A stretch of DNA of 64,000 nt from BPJU01 sp964425225 (GCA_964425225.1 CAYRMD010000020.1:1-64000), one strand, 5' to 3'; counted from the stretch's first letter, positions 54,255-63,811 are shown. Translations and numbers: made by a program. Notes: generated from the sequence alone by a model not told the origin.

Positions 54255-54825
54255 AGCGACGTTGCGACTCCCCTGTTGCCACAACAAAAAACGGTACTGG
54301 AGTCCATTTTATTGCACCCGTATCGATCATACTAAGCCCGATTGTTGTCGAATTAGGACTGTGGGGCCTTTGAATTCAACGCAAAACGGCTAAGGCGCAG
54401 AGGCGCTGTGACATGATGGGGGTACCGTAATTACGTCCTTGTGTGTCGGTCTTACTTGCAGAGGTGGGACCCTGTAGCTTGGCGAGCTATTATCCAACCT
54501 TAGCTTTTCTCCGCACTAAGATATGACATGGTACATGGTCGTCCCGTGGATTTGTGTCGCGAGGCAGGATCAAGCAACAGCCTGAGAGAGCGGCAACTGT
54601 TAGGTAGTGGCGTCGCCTGTTGTAGTTTCGACGCACCGAACTATCGAGCAGCGAAAACGTGAACGAGGAAAGCGTTTTCTTTATGCAGCGGTTACGAATC
54701 CACTCAGCTACTGGAATGCTGGCAATTGGCTCCCATGCACCGCAATTGAATGCCTAGCGGGCTTTCTCGGTTTGACTCGATTTATTGGATGTGGGTTTAG
54801 AGTGCCAGAACTTGGTGTCGACTCA
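54255..54825. other. Gap upstream of the ECF sigma gene
   Basis: About 570 bp between the sigma start and the arsC stop. No credible gene. An AACGCAAAGGCGC-type repeat lies at 54378-54408. The sigma operon promoter should be near 54260-54350; TGCAATAAAATGG on the minus strand there is a candidate element only. Confidence 0.5.
54378..54408 (+). repeat. AACGCAAAGGCGC-type repeat
   Basis: AACGCAAAACGGCTAAGG followed by CGCAGAGGCGCTG. Confidence 0.6.
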
Positions 54826-55302
54826 CTATTTAACAGGGTTTACCGGGTTATCCTCGAGCCAGTTCGGCAGTTTTTCCACCATGAGTCGAATGGCGTCTCG
54901 CACGCGGCGATAATGATCCAAAGCTCGTTCTCGACTGAGCTCCCCTGCGGCAAGACGCGGAGGGTCCTCGAATGGCATATGTATAACTCGCGAGGCACCG
55001 GGTACGCTCGGGCAGGCCTGTGCCGCATTATCGCAAAGTGTCACGACAAGGTCGAAATTCTCAACCGGCAGTTGGTTCAGCGTCTTGCTTGCCTGGCCCC
55101 TAATGTCGACACCTGCCTCGCGCATTACCGCGACAGCGTCCGGATTCAAGCCGTATGCCGCGGTACCTGCCGAATAGGCCTCTATCGACTGGCCGTATAA
55201 GTGCCTGACCCAACCTTCTGCCATTTGGCTACGGCAGGAATTGCCAGTACATAGGAACAAGACTCTGGGCTTTCGAGCTGCTTGCCTCGATTCGGAAGTC
55301 AT
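54826..55302 (-). CDS. arsC: Arsenate reductase, thioredoxin-coupled (LMW phosphatase-like)
   Basis: Reduces arsenate to arsenite. The 158-residue protein has the low-molecular-weight phosphatase P-loop LFLCTGNSCRSQMAEG (Cys18, Cys23). The two further redox cysteines, VVTLCDNAAQACP (Cys90, Cys97), belong to the thioredoxin-coupled ArsC cascade, and FEDPPR holds the general acid. The C-terminal helix IRLMVEKLPNWL is also family-like. No arsenite efflux pump or ArsR gene is next to it, which is unusual. It is 43 bp downstream of a sulfatase gene on the same strand. Confidence 0.93.
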   Translation of the reverse strand: MTSESRQAARKPRVLFLCTGNSCRSQMAEGWVRHLYGQSIEAYSAGTAAYGLNPDAVAVMREAGVDIRGQASKTLNQLPVENFDLVVTLCDNAAQACPSVPGASRVIHMPFEDPPRLAAGELSRERALDHYRRVRDAIRLMVEKLPNWLEDNPVNPVK

Positions 55303-55345
55303 CGCACGGCCGCCTGTCTCTCGGTAGCTTCGAATACTAACACCG

Positions 55346-56719
55346 TTAAGGTTCTAATACAGTTCGGCGCTTGGTGACCGTCCACCAAGCATCGATCTGT
55401 GCTGCAAGGGACTTTACCAGTTCCGGATGAGCTGCAGCCAGGTTGTGCTTTTCATGCGGATCTTCCAGTAAGTCGAATAATTGTGGTCGAAGGTTGTTTC
55501 GCGGATGAAGCTCGGCGTGCCGGCCAGCGTCGCCATCGTAAGACAAAAGAAGTTTCCAGCGATCGTGAATGATCCAGCGGAAAAGGAGCGATTCCTCCGG
55601 ATCATGTACATCGGCCACGTCGTGGGCAAACGTCGCACCGTAGATCGTGTCACGGTCGATAGGCCGGTTTTGTTCCATGAAAGGTAACAAGTTAATACCT
55701 GGCATTCCTTCAGGAATAGCTACTCCTATAGCCGAAAGTACCGTTGGAGCGATGTCGATGCTACTTACAAGATCGCGACGCTTTTGTGGCGAAAGCCTCC
55801 CGGGCCAACGAAACATAATAGGTTGCCGTACTCCACCTTCGTACGGAGATTGTTTGGATCGCAGCGCAAACCGGGGCCTTTCTGGGTCCTGTATCCACCC
55901 GTTGTCGGCTAAATAAATTATCAACGTATCGTTCTTTAGACCTCGCCTTTCTAGATAGTCCAGAAGAGCTCCACATGTTTCGTCAAACCACTCACACATC
56001 GCATAATATCGCGCGACATGCAGGGACGAAACGTGCTCTTGATACTTGGCTAACAATCGGTCCGGGGGATTGTGCGGCGTATGAGGCATCATAGGAGCGT
56101 ACCAAACAAAGAATGGTTTTTGAGCCGCTATCGCCTGGTCGATGAATGTGAAAATAGGCTCTAAACCTTCTCGGCCTATTTTCAGCCCGTCGTCTCCGTG
56201 CCGCCCACCTGGGTGTGGAAAACCTCGCGTCATCCCGTGCGTAAAACCTCCCCGCGTAAACGACCCTTCCCACCACTTGCCCGATTGGAAGCTCCAGTAG
56301 CCCTTGGTTTGGAGAATGCGTGGCATAGTAGGCACACGGTCGATTTTTTCGATCATCTGTTCTTGCAAGCGTGCATACTCCGGGGAGCGCGGCGCCGTGC
56401 GCAATGGAGACGGATCGTTGCCTGTAATGCCGTGCTGATGAGCGTAGAGGCCGGTAATCAGAGTAGCCAGCGACGGTCGGCACAAGGCCGTCGGCACGTA
56501 GCCTCGCTCGAACACCACACTCTCCGCCGCTAAACGGTCCAGGTGTGGTGTACGAATGATGGGGTGCCCCATGAAGCTGTAGTCGGTCCATGCCTGGTCA
56601 TCGGAGATGATCAAAATAATATTGGGCAGTCGTTCGCCTGCCCACCCGACCAAAAGGGTACACATCCATAGCCCTAGCGCAGCAACGCCAGCAGCCACGT
56701 AATACCTTTGGTGACTCAT
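55346..56719 (-). CDS. Sulfatase with CxPSL active-site motif
   Basis: 457 residues with an N-terminal signal anchor (YYVAAGVAALGLWMCTLLVG). The alkaline phosphatase-like fold shows the first metal motif IILIISDDQAWTD. The formylglycine site is LCRPSLATLITGLYAHQHG, and ADNGW is the second metal site. The residue two places after the Pro of the usual C-x-P-S-R is Leu instead of Arg. YAPMMPHTPH and GGVRQPIMFRWPG are also typical. It hydrolyses a sulfate ester, probably on a polysaccharide. It has its own apparent promoter (56758-56786) and SD (AAGAGGAG). arsC follows it 43 bp downstream. Confidence 0.9.
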   Translation of the reverse strand: MSHQRYYVAAGVAALGLWMCTLLVGWAGERLPNIILIISDDQAWTDYSFMGHPIIRTPHLDRLAAESVVFERGYVPTALCRPSLATLITGLYAHQHGITGNDPSPLRTAPRSPEYARLQEQMIEKIDRVPTMPRILQTKGYWSFQSGKWWEGSFTRGGFTHGMTRGFPHPGGRHGDDGLKIGREGLEPIFTFIDQAIAAQKPFFVWYAPMMPHTPHNPPDRLLAKYQEHVSSLHVARYYAMCEWFDETCGALLDYLERRGLKNDTLIIYLADNGWIQDPERPRFALRSKQSPYEGGVRQPIMFRWPGRLSPQKRRDLVSSIDIAPTVLSAIGVAIPEGMPGINLLPFMEQNRPIDRDTIYGATFAHDVADVHDPEESLLFRWIIHDRWKLLLSYDGDAGRHAELHPRNNLRPQLFDLLEDPHEKHNLAAAHPELVKSLAAQIDAWWTVTKRRTVLEP

Positions 56720-56755
56720 TTTGGCCCTGCTCCTCTTGTAGTCTATATTGCCCGC

Positions 56756-56786
56756 ATAGTAAAAACAGAGCCCACGACTACGTCAA
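56756..56786 (-). promoter_or_regulatory. Candidate sigma-70 promoter for the sulfatase at 55346-56719
   Basis: On the minus strand TTGACG (56786-56781) is followed after 17 bp by TTTACT (56763-56758). TACTAT (56761-56756) is an alternative -10 at 19 bp. The ATG lies about 40 bp further, with AAGAGGAG before it. Confidence 0.45.
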
Positions 56787-56843
56787 CCGTGCACCTCGTT
56801 GTCACTTTGCGGCATGATATGAACAGGCTCACGATTACCAAGG

Positions 56844-56870
56844 TAATATCGCAACAAAAATGTGATATTA
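56844..56870. promoter_or_regulatory. Inverted repeat upstream of the sulfatase promoter
   Basis: TAATATCGCA (56844-56853) and TGTGATATTA (56861-56870) are 10-bp arms with one mismatch and a 7-bp spacer. The centre is about 70 bp upstream of the candidate -35. No T-run follows on either strand in the proper place, so an operator is more likely than a terminator. Confidence 0.45.
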
Positions 56871-57033
56871 GAAAACGAATAATATGTGGTAAATAAAATA
56901 GGCACATCTTGTATCCGTATACACCATATTACAACGCGCCCGCGCGTCACGATGAGCGCTAAGATTTGGGGTTTTTGTGCGTGTTATATCCACTTTTCTC
57001 ATATGCGAAATCTCCAAGTAGCGGGCTAGCCTA

Positions 57034-58734
57034 CTAGCGCCGGTTGGGATGTTGTACATCGTCAGGTAGCGGCCCTGCCAGGGGCGGTGATTCATAGTAG
57101 CGTCCACCATTGATCAGGCGCGGATCCCCAGTGCGCTGTAACTCAGCAATCAAGCGCTGCTCAAGGTCACGGCGAACGGCCTCGTATTCGGGTGTGTCAG
57201 CCAGATTGGTTATCTGAAAGGGATCCGAGCGAACATCGTATAATTCGACACGCGGTCGTCGTTCATAAGCCAAACAAAAAAGTGGGCGCACGGAAGGTTT
57301 GCCGCGTCGAGTGACGACCCAAGCTTTGGTAGGGCTGGCATCGTCATCGGCCAGAGTAACGAACGTACGCGCAGTAAGTTCGTCGAACGAGGGCTCTTGA
57401 TCGCTTCCTAAACGGTACGGGTCACCCATCGGATATCGCTCAGGTCGAAAGTTGATAATGAGCAGATACTCCATGGTACGGATGGCCCGCTGCGGGTATG
57501 GCAGGTAGCCATCACGAGCCATCTCCACGTGGCGTTCACGGCCGGTAACGATCCAAGTGCGACTTGGATCAACCAGTCCTGATTTATCGGCTCGTAAGAG
57601 GGGCCACAAGCTTCTTCCGGTCATGACAGGCGGTACGCCAACACCGGCAGCTTCGAGCAATGTGGGAGCAAGGTCCGGCAAATTGACGAAATCATCGACA
57701 ATGCGCGATGGTGAAACTCCAGGCCCCGCCACGATCAGCGGTACCCGCGTACCGAAATCATACAAGGTACATTTTCCCCGTAAGAAACCTGGCGGGCCAT
57801 GATCACCGCTGATGATGATAAGAGTGTCTTGCAACAAGTTACGACTGGTAAGTTCTTCCAGAAGCACACCCACAGCGGCGTCAAAAGCTTGGATCTCTCC
57901 TAGGTAGTCGGTCCAGTCTTCACGTACCACCGGTACATCGGGTAGAAACGGTGGCAAATGCCCCTGAAACTGCTCAGGGTCGATATTCCACAGGGCTTTA
58001 CCAGAGCCGGGCTGATAAGCTCGGTGTACGTTCGTGGGACCAAACCAGAAACAAAACGGTTTGTCGGGTGGTCGTGAATCCAAGAACTCTCGAAAATTCG
58101 CGCGCACTTCCCCCAGCAGCTCGTCTTTGGCCTGCTCGACAGTCTTACCTGCAGCAACCAGACGTGTAGCATTTTGCGAAAACTGATTGAAACGCCGTCC
58201 ATGGCGTTCAAACGCGTGAGCCTGCCCACCATAAGGGGCATCGGCAGGTGTACCCGGACTCCAGACCTTGTAAGACTTACCGATGTAGTAGCCGGCATCG
58301 CGCAATAGAAGCGGCCAAGTGGGGATTGACTCATCCCAACGCGCTCCCTGAAGAATGGCTCCGCGTCCCGTGCGCCAAAAGTACTGTCCCGACAACAAAG
58401 CGCTGCGACACGGCGTACACGATGGAGCATTGACAAAAGCATGCCGAAAGAGCACTCCCCGTGCTGCTACGGCATCAATGTTCGGTGTGGATACCCCGAA
58501 GGATATACCTGGTTCCCCATCGGCTGTACGATAACAACTGGCGATCCGTCCCCAGTCATCAGCAAAAATAAATAAGATATTCGGACGTTCCTCGTTTGCT
58601 TGCGCACTGGGCCCAAACAACCCCTGACTTCCAATAATGGCGACCAAAAATCCGACCACGAGGTGATACCAGCACCATGGACGCGGTCGATGCAATGCTT
58701 CCAGGAAGCCACTACTACGTCTATGACAGAACAT
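57034..58734 (-). CDS. Sulfatase, heparan N-sulfatase-like
   Basis: 566 residues from ATG 58734 with GGAGGG upstream; a TTG-type start 15 codons earlier is not needed. A signal anchor (WYHLVVGFLVAIIGS) precedes FIFADDWGRIA with the first metal aspartates. The formylglycine motif is SCTPCRSALLSGQYFWRTG, and IIISGDHGPPG is the second metal site. CTPCR with FWRTGRGA resembles N-sulfoglucosamine sulfohydrolase relatives. KPFCFWFGPTNVHRAYQPGS is a conserved substrate loop. Its natural substrate is a sulfated sugar of unknown identity. It is followed by an AT-rich gap of 314 bp. Confidence 0.9.
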   Translation of the reverse strand: MFCHRRSSGFLEALHRPRPWCWYHLVVGFLVAIIGSQGLFGPSAQANEERPNILFIFADDWGRIASCYRTADGEPGISFGVSTPNIDAVAARGVLFRHAFVNAPSCTPCRSALLSGQYFWRTGRGAILQGARWDESIPTWPLLLRDAGYYIGKSYKVWSPGTPADAPYGGQAHAFERHGRRFNQFSQNATRLVAAGKTVEQAKDELLGEVRANFREFLDSRPPDKPFCFWFGPTNVHRAYQPGSGKALWNIDPEQFQGHLPPFLPDVPVVREDWTDYLGEIQAFDAAVGVLLEELTSRNLLQDTLIIISGDHGPPGFLRGKCTLYDFGTRVPLIVAGPGVSPSRIVDDFVNLPDLAPTLLEAAGVGVPPVMTGRSLWPLLRADKSGLVDPSRTWIVTGRERHVEMARDGYLPYPQRAIRTMEYLLIINFRPERYPMGDPYRLGSDQEPSFDELTARTFVTLADDDASPTKAWVVTRRGKPSVRPLFCLAYERRPRVELYDVRSDPFQITNLADTPEYEAVRRDLEQRLIAELQRTGDPRLINGGRYYESPPLAGPLPDDVQHPNRR

Positions 58735-58815
58735 GGTGCCCTCCTCTACGGAGCCGACGGGTCCAGCAGCGAATTCCACCCGAAAAAACAGCCCAGGAAT
58801 CTCTCAATCAACTTT

Positions 58816-60390
58816 TCACTGTAAAACTACGGGAGTAGTGTTTGCCTGCGGCGGTCCTGGCGTGGACCGACCATCTGCAATAATTTTTTCTAGCAATGCT
58901 CGTAATTGTCGTACTCGGTCGGGTTCTTTATCCCATACGTTGTCTCGTTCGCCCAAATCAGTGGACAAATTGTAAAGTTGCACTTCCGGCAGATTACGCG
59001 CGGCGGGTGAACCGGGACGCGGATTGCTCCATCCGCCGGAGTCCGGACAAAGAAGTAATTTCCAATGGCCTTGCCGAATCGCAAACGAACCGTTCACGGA
59101 GTGGGAAACCAGGTGCGTGCGCTTGGCACTGCCACCGGTAAGAGAACCGAGAAAACTGATACTGTCCTCGGCAGCATCCACTGGCAGGTCGACCTGCAGG
59201 ATCTCAGCCACAGTGGCCATAACATCGGTCAGGCAGACGAGGTGGTCCGATACGGTACCCGGCGCAACGATGTTGGGCCAGCGCACCAGGAACGGTACCC
59301 GATGACCGCCTTCGAATAGGTCAGCCTTAGCACCGCGAAGCGGTCCGCTTGGGAAATGCCCAAACTGAGCTAGCTCATCGAACTTGGCCTGAGGCGAACA
59401 ACCGTTATCACTGGTAATTATGACTAATGTATTGTCCGTAAGACGATGTTGATCGAGCGTGTCGAGCACTTGCCCGATAACGTGATCGGTTTGCATGACG
59501 AAGTCGGCGTAGGGATTCATCCCGCTTTTACCCTGCCACTCAGAAGTGGGAAGTATCGGCGTGTGTGGTGACGCCAGCGGCAAATAAAGGAAAAACGGCT
59601 TACCGGATCGCGCAGCTTCGGCCTGCTGCGCAATATAGCGACAGGCCCGATCACCCAACGTAGGCAGTACATCGGCGGCATCGAAACCTGGCGCCGCGGG
59701 CCCTTTTCGGGTACGCCCTGGAGTGCGTCCTAACATCAGTGGGAAATCACGGTCCTCTGTGGGCACGACGGTCACACGATCATTTTCAATGAACGTATAG
59801 GGCACCATGTCTAGAGACGCACTAATTCCGAAGAACTGATCGAAGCCCACGGCATTCGGCCCATTGCGGATCGGTAACGCATATTCGACGTTGAACACCT
59901 GCTCGCGCGGCTCGATAGAAAGCGGCGAGATGCTGGCCCCAGGCTTAACCGCCCAGTCCATACCCAAGTGCCATTTGCCGATGCAGGCCGTATGGTAGCC
60001 GTGTTGTTTCAGCAAAGCCGGCAGGGTAAGCCGGCCTTCTTCGATGAGCCGAGCACTGAGACCACCGAGCACACCTCGCTTCAGACGGGAGCGCCAGTTG
60101 TAGCGGCCCGTAAGTAAACCGTAGCGTGTCGGCGAGCATACAGACGAACTGGTGTGGGCATCTGAAAAGCGCATCGCTTCACGTGCGAACGCATCGATAT
60201 GCGGCGTCGGAATCTTGCCGCCATAGCAACCTAGATCTGCATATCCGAGGTCATCACAAAGGATCAAAACGATATTGGGTTTTTGGGCGGCGCATGCGGC
60301 GGACTGCGATAAGCCCTGTTTCCATACGGCTAGCGCAATCACCCACCACCACACTGGATTCCTCGTCGGAAGACGAATTTGGCGAAGCAT
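58816..60390 (-). CDS. Sulfatase, arylsulfatase A-like
   Basis: 524 residues. ATG 60390 begins a signal peptide (WWWVIALAVWKQGLSQSAACA); the frame is open 36 codons upstream without a reason to use it. LILCDDLGYADLGCYG holds the first metal site. The formylglycine motif is SVCSPTRYGLLTGRYNWRS, and ITSDNGCSP is the second metal site. ACIGKWHLG is the canonical lysine-histidine motif. The CSPTR...NWR pattern is frequent in planctomycete and Bacteroidetes sulfatases. The next sulfatase starts 81 bp downstream. Confidence 0.92.
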   Translation of the reverse strand: MLRQIRLPTRNPVWWWVIALAVWKQGLSQSAACAAQKPNIVLILCDDLGYADLGCYGGKIPTPHIDAFAREAMRFSDAHTSSSVCSPTRYGLLTGRYNWRSRLKRGVLGGLSARLIEEGRLTLPALLKQHGYHTACIGKWHLGMDWAVKPGASISPLSIEPREQVFNVEYALPIRNGPNAVGFDQFFGISASLDMVPYTFIENDRVTVVPTEDRDFPLMLGRTPGRTRKGPAAPGFDAADVLPTLGDRACRYIAQQAEAARSGKPFFLYLPLASPHTPILPTSEWQGKSGMNPYADFVMQTDHVIGQVLDTLDQHRLTDNTLVIITSDNGCSPQAKFDELAQFGHFPSGPLRGAKADLFEGGHRVPFLVRWPNIVAPGTVSDHLVCLTDVMATVAEILQVDLPVDAAEDSISFLGSLTGGSAKRTHLVSHSVNGSFAIRQGHWKLLLCPDSGGWSNPRPGSPAARNLPEVQLYNLSTDLGERDNVWDKEPDRVRQLRALLEKIIADGRSTPGPPQANTTPVVLQ

Positions 60391-60510
60391 TCTGTAGTCC
60401 CGGGTTATGGTAAAATACGAAACCCGTGGGCACATCCCGGTCGGTGCGGTTACCCTACAGCGAGCTGGTGTACCCGTCCACACTGGCAAGAACACCATGG
60501 TGCGCGCGCA

Positions 60511-62034
60511 TCACGGGGCAACCAATAACGGTGCCCACAATTCGGAACGGACCTGGGGAATTTCGCCCGTGGGGGGCATGGTGGAGGCTACCGCTTGACG
60601 CATTTGTTCGGCAAGCTGCTCGACGACTGCTTGATACTCGGGTTTGCCAGCCAGGTTGGTCAGTTCCCGCGGGTCTTTTTCGTGATCGTATAACTCCCGT
60701 CCCTCTCGACCTTCGTCCCACTCCGTGTAGCGCCAGCGGGCGGTCCGCAAACTATAGCCGAAAAATCGGCGCCCGCGATCGCCAACAGCCGGGCTGGCAC
60801 CAGCACGGCGAATATTTCCCCCGCGGACTACCTGCGTTAAAGCCCAACCTCGGCCCGTGTAATTCGGGTCGCGTAGCATCGGCACCAGGCTCTGTCCCTG
60901 GAGATTTTCCGGCTGTGGAATGCCGCACAGTTCGGCCAAAGTGGGAAACAGATCTATTTGAGACACAGGTGTCGGCACCGCCGAGCCAGGTTGCGTGACA
61001 CCGGGCACCACCATTAAGAACGGGACGCGAGCACTTTCTTCAAAAAGACTTTGCTTCTGCCATAGCCCGTGCTCACCCATGTGGTATCCGTGATCGCTGG
61101 TGAAGACGATGATGGTTGACTCGGCCAGCCCCAGCCGATCCAGGGCATCGAGAATACGCCCCACCTGTGCGTCCATGAAGCTGATAGAAGCATAATAAGC
61201 CTGCCGGCATTGCCGTCGAAGCCCGTCGGTTAACTTATCCTGCTCGCGCTTGTAACTGGCGAGCCCGGCCGGCGGAATGTCTTTTTGATCGTCTTCGATC
61301 CCCGTTACCACAGGCATTTGTTCCTCGGGATATAAACCAAAATAAGGATCCTTCGGCGCGACATACGGAGTATGCGGCCGGAAGAAGCCGACTGCCAGGA
61401 AGAATGGTCGGTGTCGCTGGCGTGCGCAACGCTCCAATACCCATTCGGCCTCACGAGCGATCAGACCGTCCGTATGAAATTCATCACTTTTCGGAGAGGC
61501 ATACCAACTGAGGGTGCCGCCGAAAGAGCCAGGAATTAAGGAAAAAATGTGGGGATGTTCCTCGAGTCGATCGACTCCTGCCGGATTGATCTCCAACTCC
61601 CAGGATGCCGGATCGTCGTGACCGTCGGTACCGATAGAATTCGGTACGTTGTAATGATAGAGCTTGCCGATGCGGGCGGCGAAATAACCTTGCCTCCGAA
61701 ACGCCTGAGGCAAACTGACTTGGCTGGGAATCGTTTGACGGAATATCTGAGCATTGGCCAGAATGCCCGTGCTGTTAGGATACAATCCGGTAAGCATGGA
61801 ATTACGGCTCGGGCCGCATAAGGGAAACGTACAGTAGGCTCGATCGAACCGCGTGCCGCGCGACGCTAAACGGTCGATGTTGGGAGTCTTGGCCAGTGAA
61901 TCACCATAGCACCCCAACATGTTGTTCAAATCGTCGGACATGATGAGCAGCACGTTGTAGCGCTGCTGGCCTTGAAGACTTACGGTGAGCACCACGGACA
62001 TCGCGGCCAAAACGAGCGGACAAAACCATCTCAT
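60511..62034 (-). CDS. Sulfatase, iduronate-2-sulfatase-like
   Basis: 507 residues from ATG 62034 with GGGAGGG upstream. After a signal peptide (FCPLVLAAMSVVLTVSLQG) come LLIMSDDLNNMLGCYGD, the formylglycine motif LCGPSRNSMLTGLYPNSTG, FLAVGFFRPHTPYVAPK and VFTSDHGYHMGEHGLWQK. This set matches the iduronate-2-sulfatase group. It probably cleaves a 2-O-sulfate from a uronic acid or related sugar. The frame is open 43 codons upstream but no start is needed there. Confidence 0.93.
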   Translation of the reverse strand: MRWFCPLVLAAMSVVLTVSLQGQQRYNVLLIMSDDLNNMLGCYGDSLAKTPNIDRLASRGTRFDRAYCTFPLCGPSRNSMLTGLYPNSTGILANAQIFRQTIPSQVSLPQAFRRQGYFAARIGKLYHYNVPNSIGTDGHDDPASWELEINPAGVDRLEEHPHIFSLIPGSFGGTLSWYASPKSDEFHTDGLIAREAEWVLERCARQRHRPFFLAVGFFRPHTPYVAPKDPYFGLYPEEQMPVVTGIEDDQKDIPPAGLASYKREQDKLTDGLRRQCRQAYYASISFMDAQVGRILDALDRLGLAESTIIVFTSDHGYHMGEHGLWQKQSLFEESARVPFLMVVPGVTQPGSAVPTPVSQIDLFPTLAELCGIPQPENLQGQSLVPMLRDPNYTGRGWALTQVVRGGNIRRAGASPAVGDRGRRFFGYSLRTARWRYTEWDEGREGRELYDHEKDPRELTNLAGKPEYQAVVEQLAEQMRQAVASTMPPTGEIPQVRSELWAPLLVAP

Positions 62035-62108
62035 GGGTAACCCTCCCAAATAGAAAACGAGCCGTTCATCGACTTTTCCAGTTTGTCCTGCACGCCTCCA
62101 ACCTGCAC

Positions 62109-63554
62109 TTACGGAGCCCGTATGGGCCAATGGGGTGAATCCGTTCGCGCTGTTTTCAGACACTGGTCCAGCTTCTGCACGAGTTCCGGATGCTGGTTAG
62201 CTATGTTGTGCATTTCTGCTGGATCCGTCGCTAGATCGTACAGTTCCAACGGGGCCGAGGCGGATCGCTCGCGTATTGCTTTCCAGCGACCTTGGTAAAG
62301 AACGGCCTGACTGAAGCCCCGCTCGTGAAATTCCCAGTAAAGGAATTTGTGCTTCTTCTGTTCCTTCGAGCGCCCCATAAGCGTTGGCACGAAGCTAATC
62401 GAATCGTTCGGCTGGGGAACTGCCACGCCGGCCAATTCGCACGCAGTGGCCATAAAATCGCCGAAGTACCCTACGTGATCCGAGACGCCGGGCGAAATCC
62501 GGCCGGGCCACCACGCAATAAAGGGTACACGAATGCCGCCTTCGGTTAAGCTGCGTTTCATCCCTCGTAGTGGGCCACTAGGACGGAATCGCTCCGGGTT
62601 CTGGCCGCTTTCATGGTGCGGACCGTTGTCGCTTGTAAAGATAACGAGCGTGCGCTCGGCCAAACCCAGCTCCTCCAACCGTTGGCGCAACCGGCCCACG
62701 TAGCTATCGAGGCGCGTGATCATGGCAGCGTGACCTTTGTCTGGCTCCGGCCAATCGGTTAACGCATAGGGACCGAAATCCGGAACATGCGCCCCGTTTT
62801 TTAATGCCCGTGTACGCTCGTTGTTGGCATGGGGAATGACTGGATTCCAATAGACAAAAAAGGGTTGGCTTTGATGTCTCGCGATGAATTTCAGTACTTC
62901 GTCGATGAAAAGATCGTCGGCAAACAATACCGGGTCTTCGGAGTAGCCGGCGCCGGAATCACCCACGGGCACGATCGGGTTAGGGAGCATCAGCTTCGCT
63001 TCATTGCGCCATAAGAAAGTGGGAAAATGGTTGTGTGCGTGAGTTTGGTTGAGATAGCCGAAGAAATAGTCAAAGCCGTGACGACGTGGAAGACCCGTTT
63101 CAGCCGGACCTATGTCACCGAGTCCCCATTTGCCAATGAGTGCGGTAGCGTAGCCAGCTTGCTGTAAGACGAAGGCGACGGTCACATCCTCCGGACGCAG
63201 CGCTTGGGCTTGTGGGTTGGTTCGCCCGGCATTACCCCGAACCGTAGTATGCCCTTGATGTAAACCGGTCATTAATACGCTGCGTGACGGCGCGCAGACA
63301 GTTGCTCCAGCGTAAAACTGAACGAAACGCAATCCATCGTCTGCTAACCGATCGATATGTGGCGTGCGAATCACTTGCTGGCCGTAACAGCCTAACTCAC
63401 CATATCCCAAATCATCCGCCATCACCCAGATAATGTTAGGCCGGTCGGCTGCTTCTGCCGACAACGTCCCGCTGCCCCGCGTCGCAATCAGTACAGCGAA
63501 CCCGATAGTCCAGAGAAAGTAACCGGCCCAGTGTCGTTTTCTCAAGCGTCGCAT
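62109..63554 (-). CDS. Sulfatase, arylsulfatase type
   Basis: 481 residues. ATG 63554 follows GAGGGGG; a GTG two codons earlier is possible. The signal peptide is FLWTIGFAVLIATRGSGTLSAEA. WVMADDLGYGELGCYGQQ and the formylglycine motif VCAPSRSVLMTGLHQGHTT are typical of the arylsulfatase family with the HQGHT extension. IGKWGLGD replaces the usual His in GKWHLG, and TSDNGPHHESG is the second metal site. It heads the sulfatase run on the minus strand, with a 74-bp gap to the next member. Confidence 0.93.
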   Translation of the reverse strand: MRRLRKRHWAGYFLWTIGFAVLIATRGSGTLSAEAADRPNIIWVMADDLGYGELGCYGQQVIRTPHIDRLADDGLRFVQFYAGATVCAPSRSVLMTGLHQGHTTVRGNAGRTNPQAQALRPEDVTVAFVLQQAGYATALIGKWGLGDIGPAETGLPRRHGFDYFFGYLNQTHAHNHFPTFLWRNEAKLMLPNPIVPVGDSGAGYSEDPVLFADDLFIDEVLKFIARHQSQPFFVYWNPVIPHANNERTRALKNGAHVPDFGPYALTDWPEPDKGHAAMITRLDSYVGRLRQRLEELGLAERTLVIFTSDNGPHHESGQNPERFRPSGPLRGMKRSLTEGGIRVPFIAWWPGRISPGVSDHVGYFGDFMATACELAGVAVPQPNDSISFVPTLMGRSKEQKKHKFLYWEFHERGFSQAVLYQGRWKAIRERSASAPLELYDLATDPAEMHNIANQHPELVQKLDQCLKTARTDSPHWPIRAP

Positions 63555-63811
63555 AAGCACCCCCTCGATTACGGCGCTCTAAAGGCTCTCATTGTAACTT
63601 TGCCTCGATTCGATTGCACGTTGCCGCTCGTCGGAACTTCGACCGTCACCGTAGCCGACGCTCGGGCCAAAATCCACGCACTCGGTGGGCCATCTTACAA
63701 TAGGCGACTAGGGATCCTTGTAAAATATGGGCGCTTTAAAAGTGCCGCCATTACCTTTCCAATCAGGGACTCGTGGCTCGTTTTCAAACTGTTCAACAGG
63801 AGACGCGGTTC

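Larger units (their letters stand above)
56720..57033. other. AT-rich gap between two sulfatase genes
   Basis: About 310 bp that is visibly more AT-rich than the surroundings, especially 56820-56930. It carries the promoter candidate at 56756-56786 and an inverted repeat at 56844-56870. No gene. Confidence 0.6.
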
